From the NCBI GenBank assembly GCA_028876385.1, contig JAGWSF010000069.1:1-64000 (forward strand): 64,000 nucleotides of DNA, written 5' to 3'. The notes under the pieces were generated by a model. That model was not told where the DNA came from, ran no database searches, and saw nothing but the letters and a program-made list of their open reading frames with translations. A program made the translations under genes and the position numbers. The stretch comes from Acidobacteriota bacterium. GTDB lineage: Bacteria > Actinomycetota > Acidimicrobiia > Acidimicrobiales > Palsa-688. Of the stretch, positions 17,569 to 25,782 are shown one piece after another (the stretch's first letter is position 1; each line of letters opens with the position of its first letter).

Positions 17569-18417
17569 CTACTGCATGCCCCTCCGGCCACCCTCCCGAA
17601 TTAGGGGCTCATGGCCGGCGTACAGGCCGTGACCGGGCTCGGCCCCTTCCGGGGTGCCCGCTATCAAGCCACCATCGACCGAGAGCGTCACCCCGCTGAC
17701 GAAGCCGGCGCCGTCGCTGGTCAGCCATACCGCGGCCTCGGCTATATCCCCGGCAGTGCCGTAGCGACCCCGCAACGGGCTCATCTTCATGAACACGTCG
17801 GTGTTGCCCACCGCCCCGGGGTCACCGAAGGCCGCATCCGCGAACATCGGGGTGGCGTGCTTGCCCGGGGCGATGGCGTTGACCCGGATGCCCCACGCCC
17901 CGAGCTCGGCCGCCACGTTGCGGGTCAGGCCCACGATCGCCGCCTTGCACGTCGCGTAGACGTGGGGGCCCAGACCACCCCGCAGACCCACGCAGCTTGT
18001 CGTGGAGAGGATGACCCCGCTCCGCCTGGGCTTCATGACCCTCGCCGCGTGCTTCATGCCGAGGAACACCGACCTCTGGAGTATCCCCACCGTGAACTCG
18101 TACTCCTCGAGCGGTATCTCGTCGATGGGACCTCTCGCGCCGACGATGCCCGCATTGTTGAACATACAGTCGAGCTGACCGAAGGCCTCGACGGCTAGGT
18201 CCACGAGGCCGGCCACGTCGGCCTCCCGGCTCACGTCGCAGTGCACGTAGCGCGCCCCTTCGCCGAGCTCCTCGGCGATCTCCCGCCCCCGCTCGTCTTG
18301 AACGTCGGCCAGGACGACCCACGCCCCCTCGGCCACGGCCAGGCGGGCGGTGGCCTCGCCGAAGCCGCTGGCCCCCCCGGTCACGACCATCACCTTGCCG
18401 TCCAACCTCGGGTTCAT
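17569..18417 (-). CDS. Short-chain dehydrogenase/reductase
   Basis: A 282-residue SDR with TGGASGFG, NNAGIVGARG, STTSCVGL and the catalytic YATCK motif. The ATG overlaps the ThuA-like gene's stop by four bases, making it the last gene of the long minus-strand run from 27.8 kb. The aspartate-rich strand end VVLADVQDERG favours NAD. The substrate is unknown; the neighbouring retro-aldolase genes suggest a carbonyl or hydroxyl generated during side-chain removal. Confidence 0.87.
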   Translation of the reverse strand: MNPRLDGKVMVVTGGASGFGEATARLAVAEGAWVVLADVQDERGREIAEELGEGARYVHCDVSREADVAGLVDLAVEAFGQLDCMFNNAGIVGARGPIDEIPLEEYEFTVGILQRSVFLGMKHAARVMKPRRSGVILSTTSCVGLRGGLGPHVYATCKAAIVGLTRNVAAELGAWGIRVNAIAPGKHATPMFADAAFGDPGAVGNTDVFMKMSPLRGRYGTAGDIAEAAVWLTSDGAGFVSGVTLSVDGGLIAGTPEGAEPGHGLYAGHEPLIREGGRRGMQ

Positions 18418-19181
18418 CTCACGGTCTCCTTTCCGCACATCCAATCGATGCCCCGCCGTAGCAGGGTCCAGAAGGCCTCGATCTCCCATGAGCCCCGGTC
18501 CACGGTGGGCCAGAACTCGATCTGAGGCTGCATGTCGTAGTGCCCTCGGCAGTGTCCGAGCGTCAGGTACAGCACCTCACCAGCGCCCAGAGCACGTAGG
18601 TACATAACCGGTCGGCGGTCGGGTGCCGGCCAAGACGACTCGGTGAAGCCGGCGGCCTGGCCGTGGAACTCCGTGTGCAGGAGCGTGTGGACCTCGGTGT
18701 GGAACTCCGACAGATACAGCTCGTCGGTGGTATCGAACTCCTCGATACCCGCCACAAGGGGGTGCCCGGCGTCGGTCACCTCAACCCGGTAGGGCGCGAT
18801 CGGAGGGTGGGCGATGAACTGGCTTCCCAGCGTTTCGGCCAGGACCGGGATGACCCGAGGTGCGACCACCCCGTCGGGGGTCAGGTCGAGGGCGGCGTTG
18901 GTGCCGTGCAACGCGAACCATCGGCCGCCGTTCGAAACCCAGTCCCGCAGGGCATCCTGCTCGTCGGGTGTCGGCCGCACATCGCAGGTGTAGGTGAGCA
19001 GGCACGCTGAGCTCGAAATGGTCTCGAGACAGTGATAGTCGTCGCTGACCGTCGTACGGATGGACTCGTCCTCGGCGAGGATCCCCAGGAGTTGGAGTCT
19101 GGCGTAGTCGAAGTCGTGGAAGCGCCCTCCGCAGACGAGGTGGGCCCTCACCGGTCTAGCCACGGACGGCGTACACCTCAT
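18414..19181 (-). CDS. ThuA-like glutamine-amidotransferase-fold protein
   Basis: About 255 residues resembling the ThuA/trehalose-utilisation family: HLVCGGRFHDFDYAR, a central WFALHGTNAALDL, DELYLSEFHTE and LGHCRGHYD. ThuA proteins have a class I glutamine amidotransferase-like fold without glutaminase function; in Sinorhizobium the family is linked to trehalose/maltitol utilisation. The role here, among CoA-ester genes, is unclear. Start chosen at the ATG behind GGAG (19181); alternatives are an ATG at 19196 and a GTG at 19163. It overlaps the DUF3237 gene. Confidence 0.7.
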   Translation of the reverse strand: MRCTPSVARPVRAHLVCGGRFHDFDYARLQLLGILAEDESIRTTVSDDYHCLETISSSACLLTYTCDVRPTPDEQDALRDWVSNGGRWFALHGTNAALDLTPDGVVAPRVIPVLAETLGSQFIAHPPIAPYRVEVTDAGHPLVAGIEEFDTTDELYLSEFHTEVHTLLHTEFHGQAAGFTESSWPAPDRRPVMYLRALGAGEVLYLTLGHCRGHYDMQPQIEFWPTVDRGSWEIEAFWTLLRRGIDWMCGKETVR

Positions 19182-19581
19182 AGGTGACTCCGCCATCGAA
19201 CAGCTCGCCGAAGCCGAGGCACTGGATGTCGTTCAACCAGGCGTGCTCACCCTCGGGCGCCTCGAAGAGTGGAGCGGTACAGATGTCCATTCCGGCCTCG
19301 TGGCGCCTCGCCGTCCCCGAGTACGTCATCAGTATGTTCGTACCGTCATCGGTCACGAGGAGCAGGCGAACGTCCAGCTTCATGACTCCGTTGGCCCTGA
19401 CGGTGACCCAGTCACCTCCCGGCGCGGCGATGGTGCCCCGTAGGCGGGGTCCTTCGAAATCTCCACCCGTGACGGCGATGACACCACGGGTTCCCTGCGG
19501 TCCCCCGGCGATCAACGCCGGCCGGGTGGTGTACGCGGTGAAGGTCAAGACGTGCTCGAGAGCAACCTCTGTTCTGGTCAT
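19156..19581 (-). CDS. DUF3237 family protein
   Basis: A 141-residue protein matching the DUF3237 pattern: IAAPGGDWVTVRANGVMKLDVRLLLVTDDG, then ILMTYSG and a tail APEGEHAWLNDIQCLG. The family forms a small beta barrel of unknown biochemical role and is frequent in actinobacterial and proteobacterial catabolic clusters. It overlaps the ThuA-like gene, and a 163-base space separates it from the DUF35 gene. No function is proposed. Confidence 0.72.
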   Translation of the reverse strand: MTRTEVALEHVLTFTAYTTRPALIAGGPQGTRGVIAVTGGDFEGPRLRGTIAAPGGDWVTVRANGVMKLDVRLLLVTDDGTNILMTYSGTARRHEAGMDICTAPLFEAPEGEHAWLNDIQCLGFGELFDGGVTYEVYAVRG

Positions 19582-19744
19582 ATCAGGCGTTTCTTTCCTC
19601 TCTCAGGACTGGACCACCGGTGGCGGCGGGTCGATCGTCAGCTGTGATCTCGTCTCGGAGGAGCCGGGATCGGGCTCGTGTGACAGCCACTGTCGTGGCA
19701 AATGGCCCAGCCCCCTCCGTTCGATCAGCGTGCTCTCCCCACCA

Positions 19745-20170
19745 TTATCCTTCCACAACCAACGGGCGCCACTGGGGAAGGAACACATCCTCGGCCACCT
19801 CCTCGAACCACACCTGCATCGGTTGATCGACACGCAGATCCACCTCCCCGGCGATTCGTCCGATCAGGCGGACACCGTCCACGCCGTCCACGTCCACGAG
19901 AACGATGGTGTACGGCACCGGGTAGGCGGGGTGAACCTGGTGGTGGACCACCGTCCACGAGTGGAGCCGGCCCGAGCCGGGCAGGTCCTCCCACCGCCCT
20001 TCCCAACTCCCGCACTCCGAGCAGTAGGCCCCGGGCAGGTGCAGAGCCGCGCCGCAGGTGGCGCACATCCTCGCCACTAGGCGGCCCTCGCGGGCGGCTT
20101 CCCAGAAGCCTGCGGTGTCGATGTCGCCGGTCTCGGGCAGGATGCCCGCCGCCGGGCGGGGATCGTTCAT
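19745..20170 (-). CDS. Zn-ribbon/OB-fold (DUF35) partner of the thiolase-like protein
   Basis: A 141-residue protein with a rubredoxin-like zinc ribbon (CATCG and CSECGSW, about residues 36-56) followed by an OB-fold. DUF35 proteins pair with thiolase-fold enzymes. In steroid degradation the ChsH2 DUF35 domain binds the Ltp2 aldolase. The gene overlaps the thiolase-like gene by four bases, as expected for such a pair. Confidence 0.85.
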   Translation of the reverse strand: MNDPRPAAGILPETGDIDTAGFWEAAREGRLVARMCATCGAALHLPGAYCSECGSWEGRWEDLPGSGRLHSWTVVHHQVHPAYPVPYTIVLVDVDGVDGVRLIGRIAGEVDLRVDQPMQVWFEEVAEDVFLPQWRPLVVEG

Positions 20171-21354
20171 CCGGCCCTCAAGATGAGGGCGCTACCCGGC
20201 GGGAGGGGGGTCGAGGTGACCAGGCAGGTGCTGGCGCCGACGACCTGGGACGTACTCGTACCCCGCATCTGCTTCACTCCCTCGATCACGTGGTTCATGC
20301 CGTGTATGTAGCCCTCGGACAGATGGCCCCCGCCGGTGTTGATGGGTAGCGACCCTCCGAGGTCGATGGCGCCCGACGCCGCGAACGAACCCCCCTCGCC
20401 CTTGGCGCAGAACCCGAAGTCCTCCATCTGCAGCAGGACGGTGATGCTGAAGCAGTCGTAGAACTGGGCCACGTCTATGTCCTCCGGACCCATTCCGGCC
20501 CGCCGGTACAGCGTCTCGGCGGTCGGCCGGGCAGGCAGCGTCGTCAGGTCCCGTCGCATGAGCACCGGGAACTGCATCCCCGGCTGCGGGGCCGGCAGGC
20601 TCCCCTGGGCCACCGCTCTGATCAGCACCGGGGGGTGAGGCGAGTCCTTGGCCCGTTCGGCGCGGGAGACGACCAGAGCGCAGGCCCCGTCGGTCTCCAG
20701 GCAGAAGTCGAACAGCCGCAACGGTGACGAGATCATGCGAGCCGACAGGTACTCGTCGAGGGTCAAAGCCCGGTCGTGCATCTGGGCCTGCGGGTTGGCA
20801 TTCGCCCGCTTCCGACAGACGAGAGGGATATGAGCCAGTTCCTCGGGGCTCGTCCCGTAGCGGCTCATGTGCCTCTGAGCTATCAGAGCGAACACCTGAC
20901 CTGGCGTGAGCAGCCCGTACGGACCGAAGAACTCGTCGTAGGTACCCGATCCCCCGATGCGCTCGCCTCCTACCGAACTGAGCCCGAATCGACGCCCCGA
21001 CCGGCCGTTGAGCGCCCTGAAGAGCAACACGTTGGTGGCCTGCCCGGAAAGAATGGCCGCCACCGCCTGCCCAACCATCGCAGACGGCGCTACTCCCCCG
21101 GGTCCTACCTCACTGAAGAAGTCGAGCCGCTTCATGCCGAGTGAGTGGACCAGGTCGTTGTGACGGACGGTGTCCAAGTCGCAGCGCACCAGGCCGTCGA
21201 TGTCGCCTGGCACCATCCCGGCATCGCCGATAGCGGCCAGACAGGCCTGCGTCGCCAGGGTGAGTACCGAGCGCCCGGAATCCCGGGAGTAGTCGGTCGT
21301 ACCGATCCCGACCACTGCGCATCGGTCCCTGTGGTCGTATCTCGTCGCCGACAA
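20167..21354 (-). CDS. Thiolase-fold lipid-transfer protein, probable Ltp2-type retro-aldolase
   Basis: A 395-residue SCP2/thiolase-superfamily protein (CAVVGIGTTDYSRDSGRS, VGQAVAAILSGQA, FYDCFSITVLLQMEDFGF, NTGGGHLSEGYIHGM). The nucleophilic Cys of true thiolases is replaced in SEVGPGGVAPSAM. Tyr residues in FYDCF and SEGYIHG resemble those proposed as catalytic in Ltp2. With the overlapping DUF35 gene this points to aldol cleavage of a beta-hydroxyacyl-CoA side chain rather than thiolysis. The start is TTG (weak site AGGGGAG); confidence is high for fold and moderate for reaction. Confidence 0.85.
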   Translation of the reverse strand: MSATRYDHRDRCAVVGIGTTDYSRDSGRSVLTLATQACLAAIGDAGMVPGDIDGLVRCDLDTVRHNDLVHSLGMKRLDFFSEVGPGGVAPSAMVGQAVAAILSGQATNVLLFRALNGRSGRRFGLSSVGGERIGGSGTYDEFFGPYGLLTPGQVFALIAQRHMSRYGTSPEELAHIPLVCRKRANANPQAQMHDRALTLDEYLSARMISSPLRLFDFCLETDGACALVVSRAERAKDSPHPPVLIRAVAQGSLPAPQPGMQFPVLMRRDLTTLPARPTAETLYRRAGMGPEDIDVAQFYDCFSITVLLQMEDFGFCAKGEGGSFAASGAIDLGGSLPINTGGGHLSEGYIHGMNHVIEGVKQMRGTSTSQVVGASTCLVTSTPLPPGSALILRAG

Positions 21355-21494
21355 CTACTCCCCTAACGATCCGGACCAACGACTTAATCCTACCGGGGCG
21401 TTCCACCCCGGCTACCAGCTTCCGTCCGACCCGCTCCGGCCCGACATCCCTTACCACCAGATCCTCTGGCCCTTGCCCCCCGGAGGCGCGTCGG

Positions 21495-22664
21495 TCAGTC
21501 CCAGACCAAAGGAAGTGTGCGCAGCGAGATGAGCCCACCGTGGGCCGGGAGGGTCCCCTCGACGTCGAGTCGGTAGTCGGGGATCAGGCGGTGCCACTCC
21601 CGTATAGACGACTGCAGCTCGCACCGGGCCAGGTGGGAGCCGAGACAGCGGTGCTCACTCGCCCCGAAAGCGATGTGGCGATTGGGAAACCGGTCGATCA
21701 GTACCTGGTCGGCATCGGGGAATTGGCGGGGATCACGGGTCGCCGCCTGGATGGTCAGCAGCACCATATCGTCGCTCTTCATAGGACAGCCGTGGAAGTC
21801 GTGATCGCGAGTCACCTTCCTGGCCATCCCGACGATGGGATAAGCCCGCAGGAACTCCTCCACCGCGGAAGGCACCAGGTCGGGATCGTCGACCAGGCGG
21901 CGACGGTCGGCGGGATGGGTCGCCAGGTGGTACAGGCACCAGGCCAGTTGGGCCTTTATGGTGTCGAGGCTACCCAGGGTGAGGGTGATCAGGATGTCGA
22001 CCACGTCTGCGTCGGGCAGGGGCGCGCCGTCCAACTCACATCGACTCAGGTGCGTGACGAAGTCCACCTCCGGGTCCAGCGGCTGGGACCTCCGGGCGGC
22101 AAGCTTCTCGGACCAGTACCGACCGATGTCCGCCCACGCCGTCAGGTCGGCGGGTCGCCCCGGGGTGTCGCCCGACATACGGTGGACGGCGTCGACGAAG
22201 AATTCGGCGTCGTCGAGAGGAAGCCCCATGGCGGTGAGGAAGACCTTCACTGGGAACCCGTCGCCGTAAGACCGGATGAAATCGGTGCGACCCAGCCCGA
22301 CCAGCGGTTCTATGGTCTGGCGGGCCAGTTCTTCGATTCGCGGCGCCAGGCGGTTCACCGATGCCGGCGCAAACCACCGATTGAGGAGGTGGCGGTACTT
22401 CATGTGCTGCGGGGGATCGCTGAACGACGGCAGGAACCGGTAGGCCGGATTCGGGTCGGTCGCCACGATCGAGCGATTGGAGAAGATCTCGGGGGTGTTG
22501 AAAGCCTCCCGAATGTCGTCATACTGGGTGAGCACCCAGTATCCCCCGTTGGTGTTCCAGAAGTAGCGGTGCTGCTCGCGCAATGCGTCGATCTCGCGCC
22601 AATGCTCCGTGGCCGGAGCCACCTTCGAAGTCAGGTTCACATCCAATGACGCGTAGTCAGCCAC
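21495..22664 (-). CDS. Cytochrome P450
   Basis: A 389-residue bacterial P450. The I-helix GSLDT fits the oxygen-activating pattern, ExxR is in EEFLRAYP, and the haem loop FGASEHRCLGSH holds the axial Cys. It is closely similar to the P450 at 25783-26961 (shared PxYRFLPSxxDPPxHMKYR and DFHGCPMKxxDMV blocks), so the two probably arose by duplication. GTG start behind GGGAGGGG. Expected role: hydroxylation of the alicyclic or alkyl part of the substrate. Confidence 0.92.
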   Translation of the reverse strand: MADYASLDVNLTSKVAPATEHWREIDALREQHRYFWNTNGGYWVLTQYDDIREAFNTPEIFSNRSIVATDPNPAYRFLPSFSDPPQHMKYRHLLNRWFAPASVNRLAPRIEELARQTIEPLVGLGRTDFIRSYGDGFPVKVFLTAMGLPLDDAEFFVDAVHRMSGDTPGRPADLTAWADIGRYWSEKLAARRSQPLDPEVDFVTHLSRCELDGAPLPDADVVDILITLTLGSLDTIKAQLAWCLYHLATHPADRRRLVDDPDLVPSAVEEFLRAYPIVGMARKVTRDHDFHGCPMKSDDMVLLTIQAATRDPRQFPDADQVLIDRFPNRHIAFGASEHRCLGSHLARCELQSSIREWHRLIPDYRLDVEGTLPAHGGLISLRTLPLVWD

Positions 22665-22744
22665 CCGATCCCCTCCCGGTCGGGCCCGAACCGCGCCACG
22701 ACCCGTCTACGGGGGACATTCTACGAACGACCCGTCCGCGAATC

Positions 22745-22764
22745 AACTATTCATTATCATAGTT
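22745..22764. promoter_or_regulatory. AT-rich inverted repeat upstream of the P450
   Basis: Six-base arms AACTAT and ATAGTT flank an eight-base AT-rich centre, about 80 bases before the P450 start. The centre (CATTATCA) resembles the TTATAA-type sites but is not the same. It may be an operator for one of the GntR regulators encoded nearby. Confidence 0.35.
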
Positions 22765-22799
22765 AGGCAGGGGCGGCCCGGGACGATCCCCCAGCGGCC

Positions 22800-23567
22800 T
22801 CAGGGCGTCCCGCTCACCACCAGGATGTGGCCGGTGACCCACGACGCCGCCTCGGAGCTCAGGTAGACCGCAGCGGCCGCGTAGTCCTCGTCCCGGCCGA
22901 GGCGCCCGAGAGGCTGCTTCTGGCCGAGGCGCTCGAACTTGGCCGCGTCGAATCCCGACGCCCGGTAGTAGTCGTCCGTAGCGGTGTGCCCGGGAGCGAT
23001 GGCGTTGACCCGGATACGGCGCGGCGCGCACTCCAAGGCGAGTGTCTGGGTGAGGTGGTTGGCGGCCGCCTTGGCGGCGCTGTAGACGCCATGGCCGGGT
23101 GCACCCCTCGACAGACCCGCCACCGAGGAAACATTGAGGATCGACCCGCCGTCGTCGAGGACTTTCTGGGCGGCCACGCTGGCGAGCCATATCGACGTGA
23201 AGTTGCGATCCACGATGGTGTGCCAGGAATCCTCGGTGATGACCGGCAGGGTGCCCATGGGCTCGCCTTGGAGGCCCCCGGCGTTGTTCACCCAGATCGA
23301 CACGTGGCCGAAGGTGGCCAGGGCCGCGTCCCCCAGCCGGCGCAGGTCGGCGGCCACCGTGACGTCGGCGCTCACCGCCAAGGCTCGCCGCCCCTCCGCC
23401 CGGATTTCTGTGCTGACCTGCTCGAGGGGAGCCGACCGCCGACCCGCCACGACCACGTCCGCCCCGGCGGAAGCGAGGCCGTGGGCGATGGCCCGGCCTA
23501 TCCCCGTACCCCCACCCGTGACCACGGCGACGTGGCCGTCGAGGCGGAACAAGCTGAGCACGTCCAT
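22800..23567 (-). CDS. Short-chain dehydrogenase/reductase
   Basis: A 255-residue SDR with TGGGTGIG, NNAGGLQG, NVSSVAGL and the catalytic YSAAK. Its start LFRLDGHVAVVTG resembles that of the SDR at 16688, suggesting close relatedness. The cofactor strand end VVAGRR suggests NADP. It follows the GntR regulator by 35 bases on the same strand. Confidence 0.87.
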   Translation of the reverse strand: MDVLSLFRLDGHVAVVTGGGTGIGRAIAHGLASAGADVVVAGRRSAPLEQVSTEIRAEGRRALAVSADVTVAADLRRLGDAALATFGHVSIWVNNAGGLQGEPMGTLPVITEDSWHTIVDRNFTSIWLASVAAQKVLDDGGSILNVSSVAGLSRGAPGHGVYSAAKAAANHLTQTLALECAPRRIRVNAIAPGHTATDDYYRASGFDAAKFERLGQKQPLGRLGRDEDYAAAAVYLSSEAASWVTGHILVVSGTP

Positions 23568-23602
23568 GGGCCGGTTACCCTAATCCCATCGGCGGTCCGC
23601 TA

Positions 23603-24439
23603 TCAGCCCCACTCGATCAGTTCGTCGAAGCGGGCGGGCCAGTGCCGGGCATATTCGGCCTGGAGAACCTCGTAGTGATCGCACATGAGCCGGCCCGCTT
23701 TGGTCTCGTGACCGGCAATGATGGCCCGCGCGATCTTACGGTGGTCGGCGTGGATCATGGAGCGCAGCGGCGTGGTGTCCATCCGCGTGGCGACGTGCAC
23801 ATTCCAGAGGTGGCTGATCACGCGGGCCATGAGCTCGACGACCCGGTTACCCGACAGCTCCTCGACCCGGCCGTGGAATGACCCTGTGGTCGCCCAGTAG
23901 GCGTCGCCCTCCACAGGCAGATCGGCGACGAGGAACGGGGACATCCTCGAACGGACGAGCTCGCGGTCGGGGTTGGCGGCGGCCAGGCGGGCCACCAGCG
24001 GGGCGATGTGCAGCTGGGCCTCGAAGAGCTGGCGGTAGGTTCCACCTCCGAGGTGCAGGTACAGGCTGGTCAGCTGGGCCAGATTGCGAGGGTCCACCTC
24101 GCCGACTTCTGGGCCGCCGCCCGGCCCGGGCTTCAGCCGGATCAGGCCCTGGACCTCGAGCAGGCGCAGGGCCTCTCGCAACGACGCCCGACTGACGCCG
24201 TACTCGGCCCTCATCACCGACTCCGAGGGCAGCATGTCACCCGGCTTCAGCTTCCTCGAAACGACATCGTGCACGATGGCCACCGCAACCGTCTCGGCGG
24301 TCTTGGCCTGGCGACGGGGCAGATCGAAGTTGTTCGTGTTGGCGCGGTAGAGCTGACCAGACTCCGGCGGCGCGCCGGCCTCCGACACCTCGGACCCCCG
24401 AAGTTGGCCCTCCTCGTCTGTGAGTCCTGAACCCGGCAT
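23603..24439 (-). CDS. GntR-family regulator, FadR/FCD type (paralogue 1)
   Basis: A 278-residue transcription factor. A winged-helix domain at about residues 40-110 (AIVHDVVSRKLKPGDMLPSE, EYGVSRASLREALRLLEVQGLI) precedes an all-helical FCD ligand-binding domain whose effector is typically a carboxylate or acyl compound. It shares most DNA-contacting residues and the peculiar LKPGPGGGP linker with the regulator at 28401-29171. It is located among the P450/SDR genes it probably controls; palindromes at 2064 and 27799 are candidate targets. Confidence 0.9.
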   Translation of the reverse strand: MPGSGLTDEEGQLRGSEVSEAGAPPESGQLYRANTNNFDLPRRQAKTAETVAVAIVHDVVSRKLKPGDMLPSESVMRAEYGVSRASLREALRLLEVQGLIRLKPGPGGGPEVGEVDPRNLAQLTSLYLHLGGGTYRQLFEAQLHIAPLVARLAAANPDRELVRSRMSPFLVADLPVEGDAYWATTGSFHGRVEELSGNRVVELMARVISHLWNVHVATRMDTTPLRSMIHADHRKIARAIIAGHETKAGRLMCDHYEVLQAEYARHWPARFDELIEWG

Positions 24440-24695
24440 CTGTGCGCTCCAATCTGCCAGAACTTCTTGATCCTGCCGCCGTCGAACCGAGAAGGTCCCT
24501 CTGCTGAGCGTCCGATGGTCGCATCTATCGCACTGCCTGACCGCTGAAAGGGCAGCAGTTGGAATGATAGTAAGCTTCTCGGCTCAGCGATTGACGACGG
24601 ACCTTTCACCGCCCTGCTGGAGAGCTGACCGCCGCCGGGGACCGTCGCCACCGTCCGCCGCTCAGGGGTGGCTCAGTGGTGGCTCAGGATCGTGG

Positions 24696-25739
24696 TCACG
24701 CAGTTGGGGCTTCCCTGACGGCAGCTGCGGCGCGGACCACCATCTTTCCGGTGTTCCTCCCGGTGAACAGACCGAGAAAGGCGTCGGGCGTGTTCCCGAC
24801 CCCGTCGACGAACGTCTCGGCCGCCCTCACCCGACCGTCGGCCAGCCAGGACGACATGGCCCTCTCGAACTCGCCACGGCGGTGCTCGTAGTCGCCCACG
24901 AGGAAGCCGCGCAGGGTGAGTCTCTTGCCCGTCAGCATGCCCAGGTTGCGAGGCCCCGGAGGAGGGGTCCCCTGGTTGTAGTTGGAGATGGCGCCGCAGC
25001 TGGCGATGCGCCCGAAGGGGTTCATGGCCGAGATGGCCGCTTCGAGCTGCTCGCCACCGACGTTGTCGAAGAAGACGTCGATCTTGCCTACGTGGTGCCG
25101 GAGCAACTCCTTGATTGCCCCGTCGCGGTAGTTGAAGGCGTCGTCGAAGCCGAGTTCGTCGATCAGGTAGCTGACCTTCTCGGGCGACCCGGCGCTGCCC
25201 ACCACCCGGCCGGCGCCACGGAGACGGGCGATCTGCCCGGCGATGCCGCCAACTGCACCGGCCGCACCTGACACGTAGACGGTGTCCCCGGGCCGGACGT
25301 CGGCGACATCGACGATCCCGGCGTATGCCGTCAGCCCGGTCATACCGAGCGCTCCCAGGAAGGCCGAGAGCGGGCCCAGTCCGACGTCGACGGCGCGAAA
25401 CACCGAAGCCGGTCCGGTGGCCCAGTCCCGCCATCCCAGATCGTGAACCACTGAAGCACCGACCGGCAGGTCCGCGTGGCGCGACTCGACGACCCGACCG
25501 ACGGCACCCCCCAGCATGATGGCTCCGACCTCGTAGGGAGCGGCGTACGACTTGGCGTCACTCATGCGGCCACGCATGTACGGGTCGACGGACAGAAAGT
25601 AATTCTCCACCAGGACCTCACCCGGGCCGGGGGCCTCCGCCGGCTCGACCCCGACCTCGAAACAGTCAGCCGTCGGTGGGCCGACCGGGCGACGGGCCAG
25701 GCGCACCGTCCAACCCTCCCGCTGCTCCACGGCGGTCAC
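24696..25739 (-). CDS. NADP-dependent medium-chain oxidoreductase (zinc-free, leukotriene B4 dehydrogenase type)
   Basis: A 347-residue MDR-superfamily enzyme with NYFLSVDPYMRGRM near the start, VYVSGAAGAVGGIAGQIA as the nucleotide-binding turn and FFDNVGGEQLEA. These are marks of the zinc-independent alkenal/prostaglandin-reductase branch, which reduces activated C=C bonds with NADPH. The protein at 42695-43747 is a homologue. The gene lies 43 bases after the P450 at 25783, probably co-transcribed. Confidence 0.88.
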   Translation of the reverse strand: MTAVEQREGWTVRLARRPVGPPTADCFEVGVEPAEAPGPGEVLVENYFLSVDPYMRGRMSDAKSYAAPYEVGAIMLGGAVGRVVESRHADLPVGASVVHDLGWRDWATGPASVFRAVDVGLGPLSAFLGALGMTGLTAYAGIVDVADVRPGDTVYVSGAAGAVGGIAGQIARLRGAGRVVGSAGSPEKVSYLIDELGFDDAFNYRDGAIKELLRHHVGKIDVFFDNVGGEQLEAAISAMNPFGRIASCGAISNYNQGTPPPGPRNLGMLTGKRLTLRGFLVGDYEHRRGEFERAMSSWLADGRVRAAETFVDGVGNTPDAFLGLFTGRNTGKMVVRAAAAVREAPTA

Positions 25740-25782
25740 CCACCCGTCCCGGTCCGGCGCCGCTTCTCGGTCCCGGCGGTCA

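Noticed and set aside
20167..21354. Calling the thiolase-fold protein an acetyl-CoA acetyltransferase
   Set aside because: The nucleophilic Cys is missing and the gene is paired with a DUF35 partner, as in Ltp2-type aldolases.
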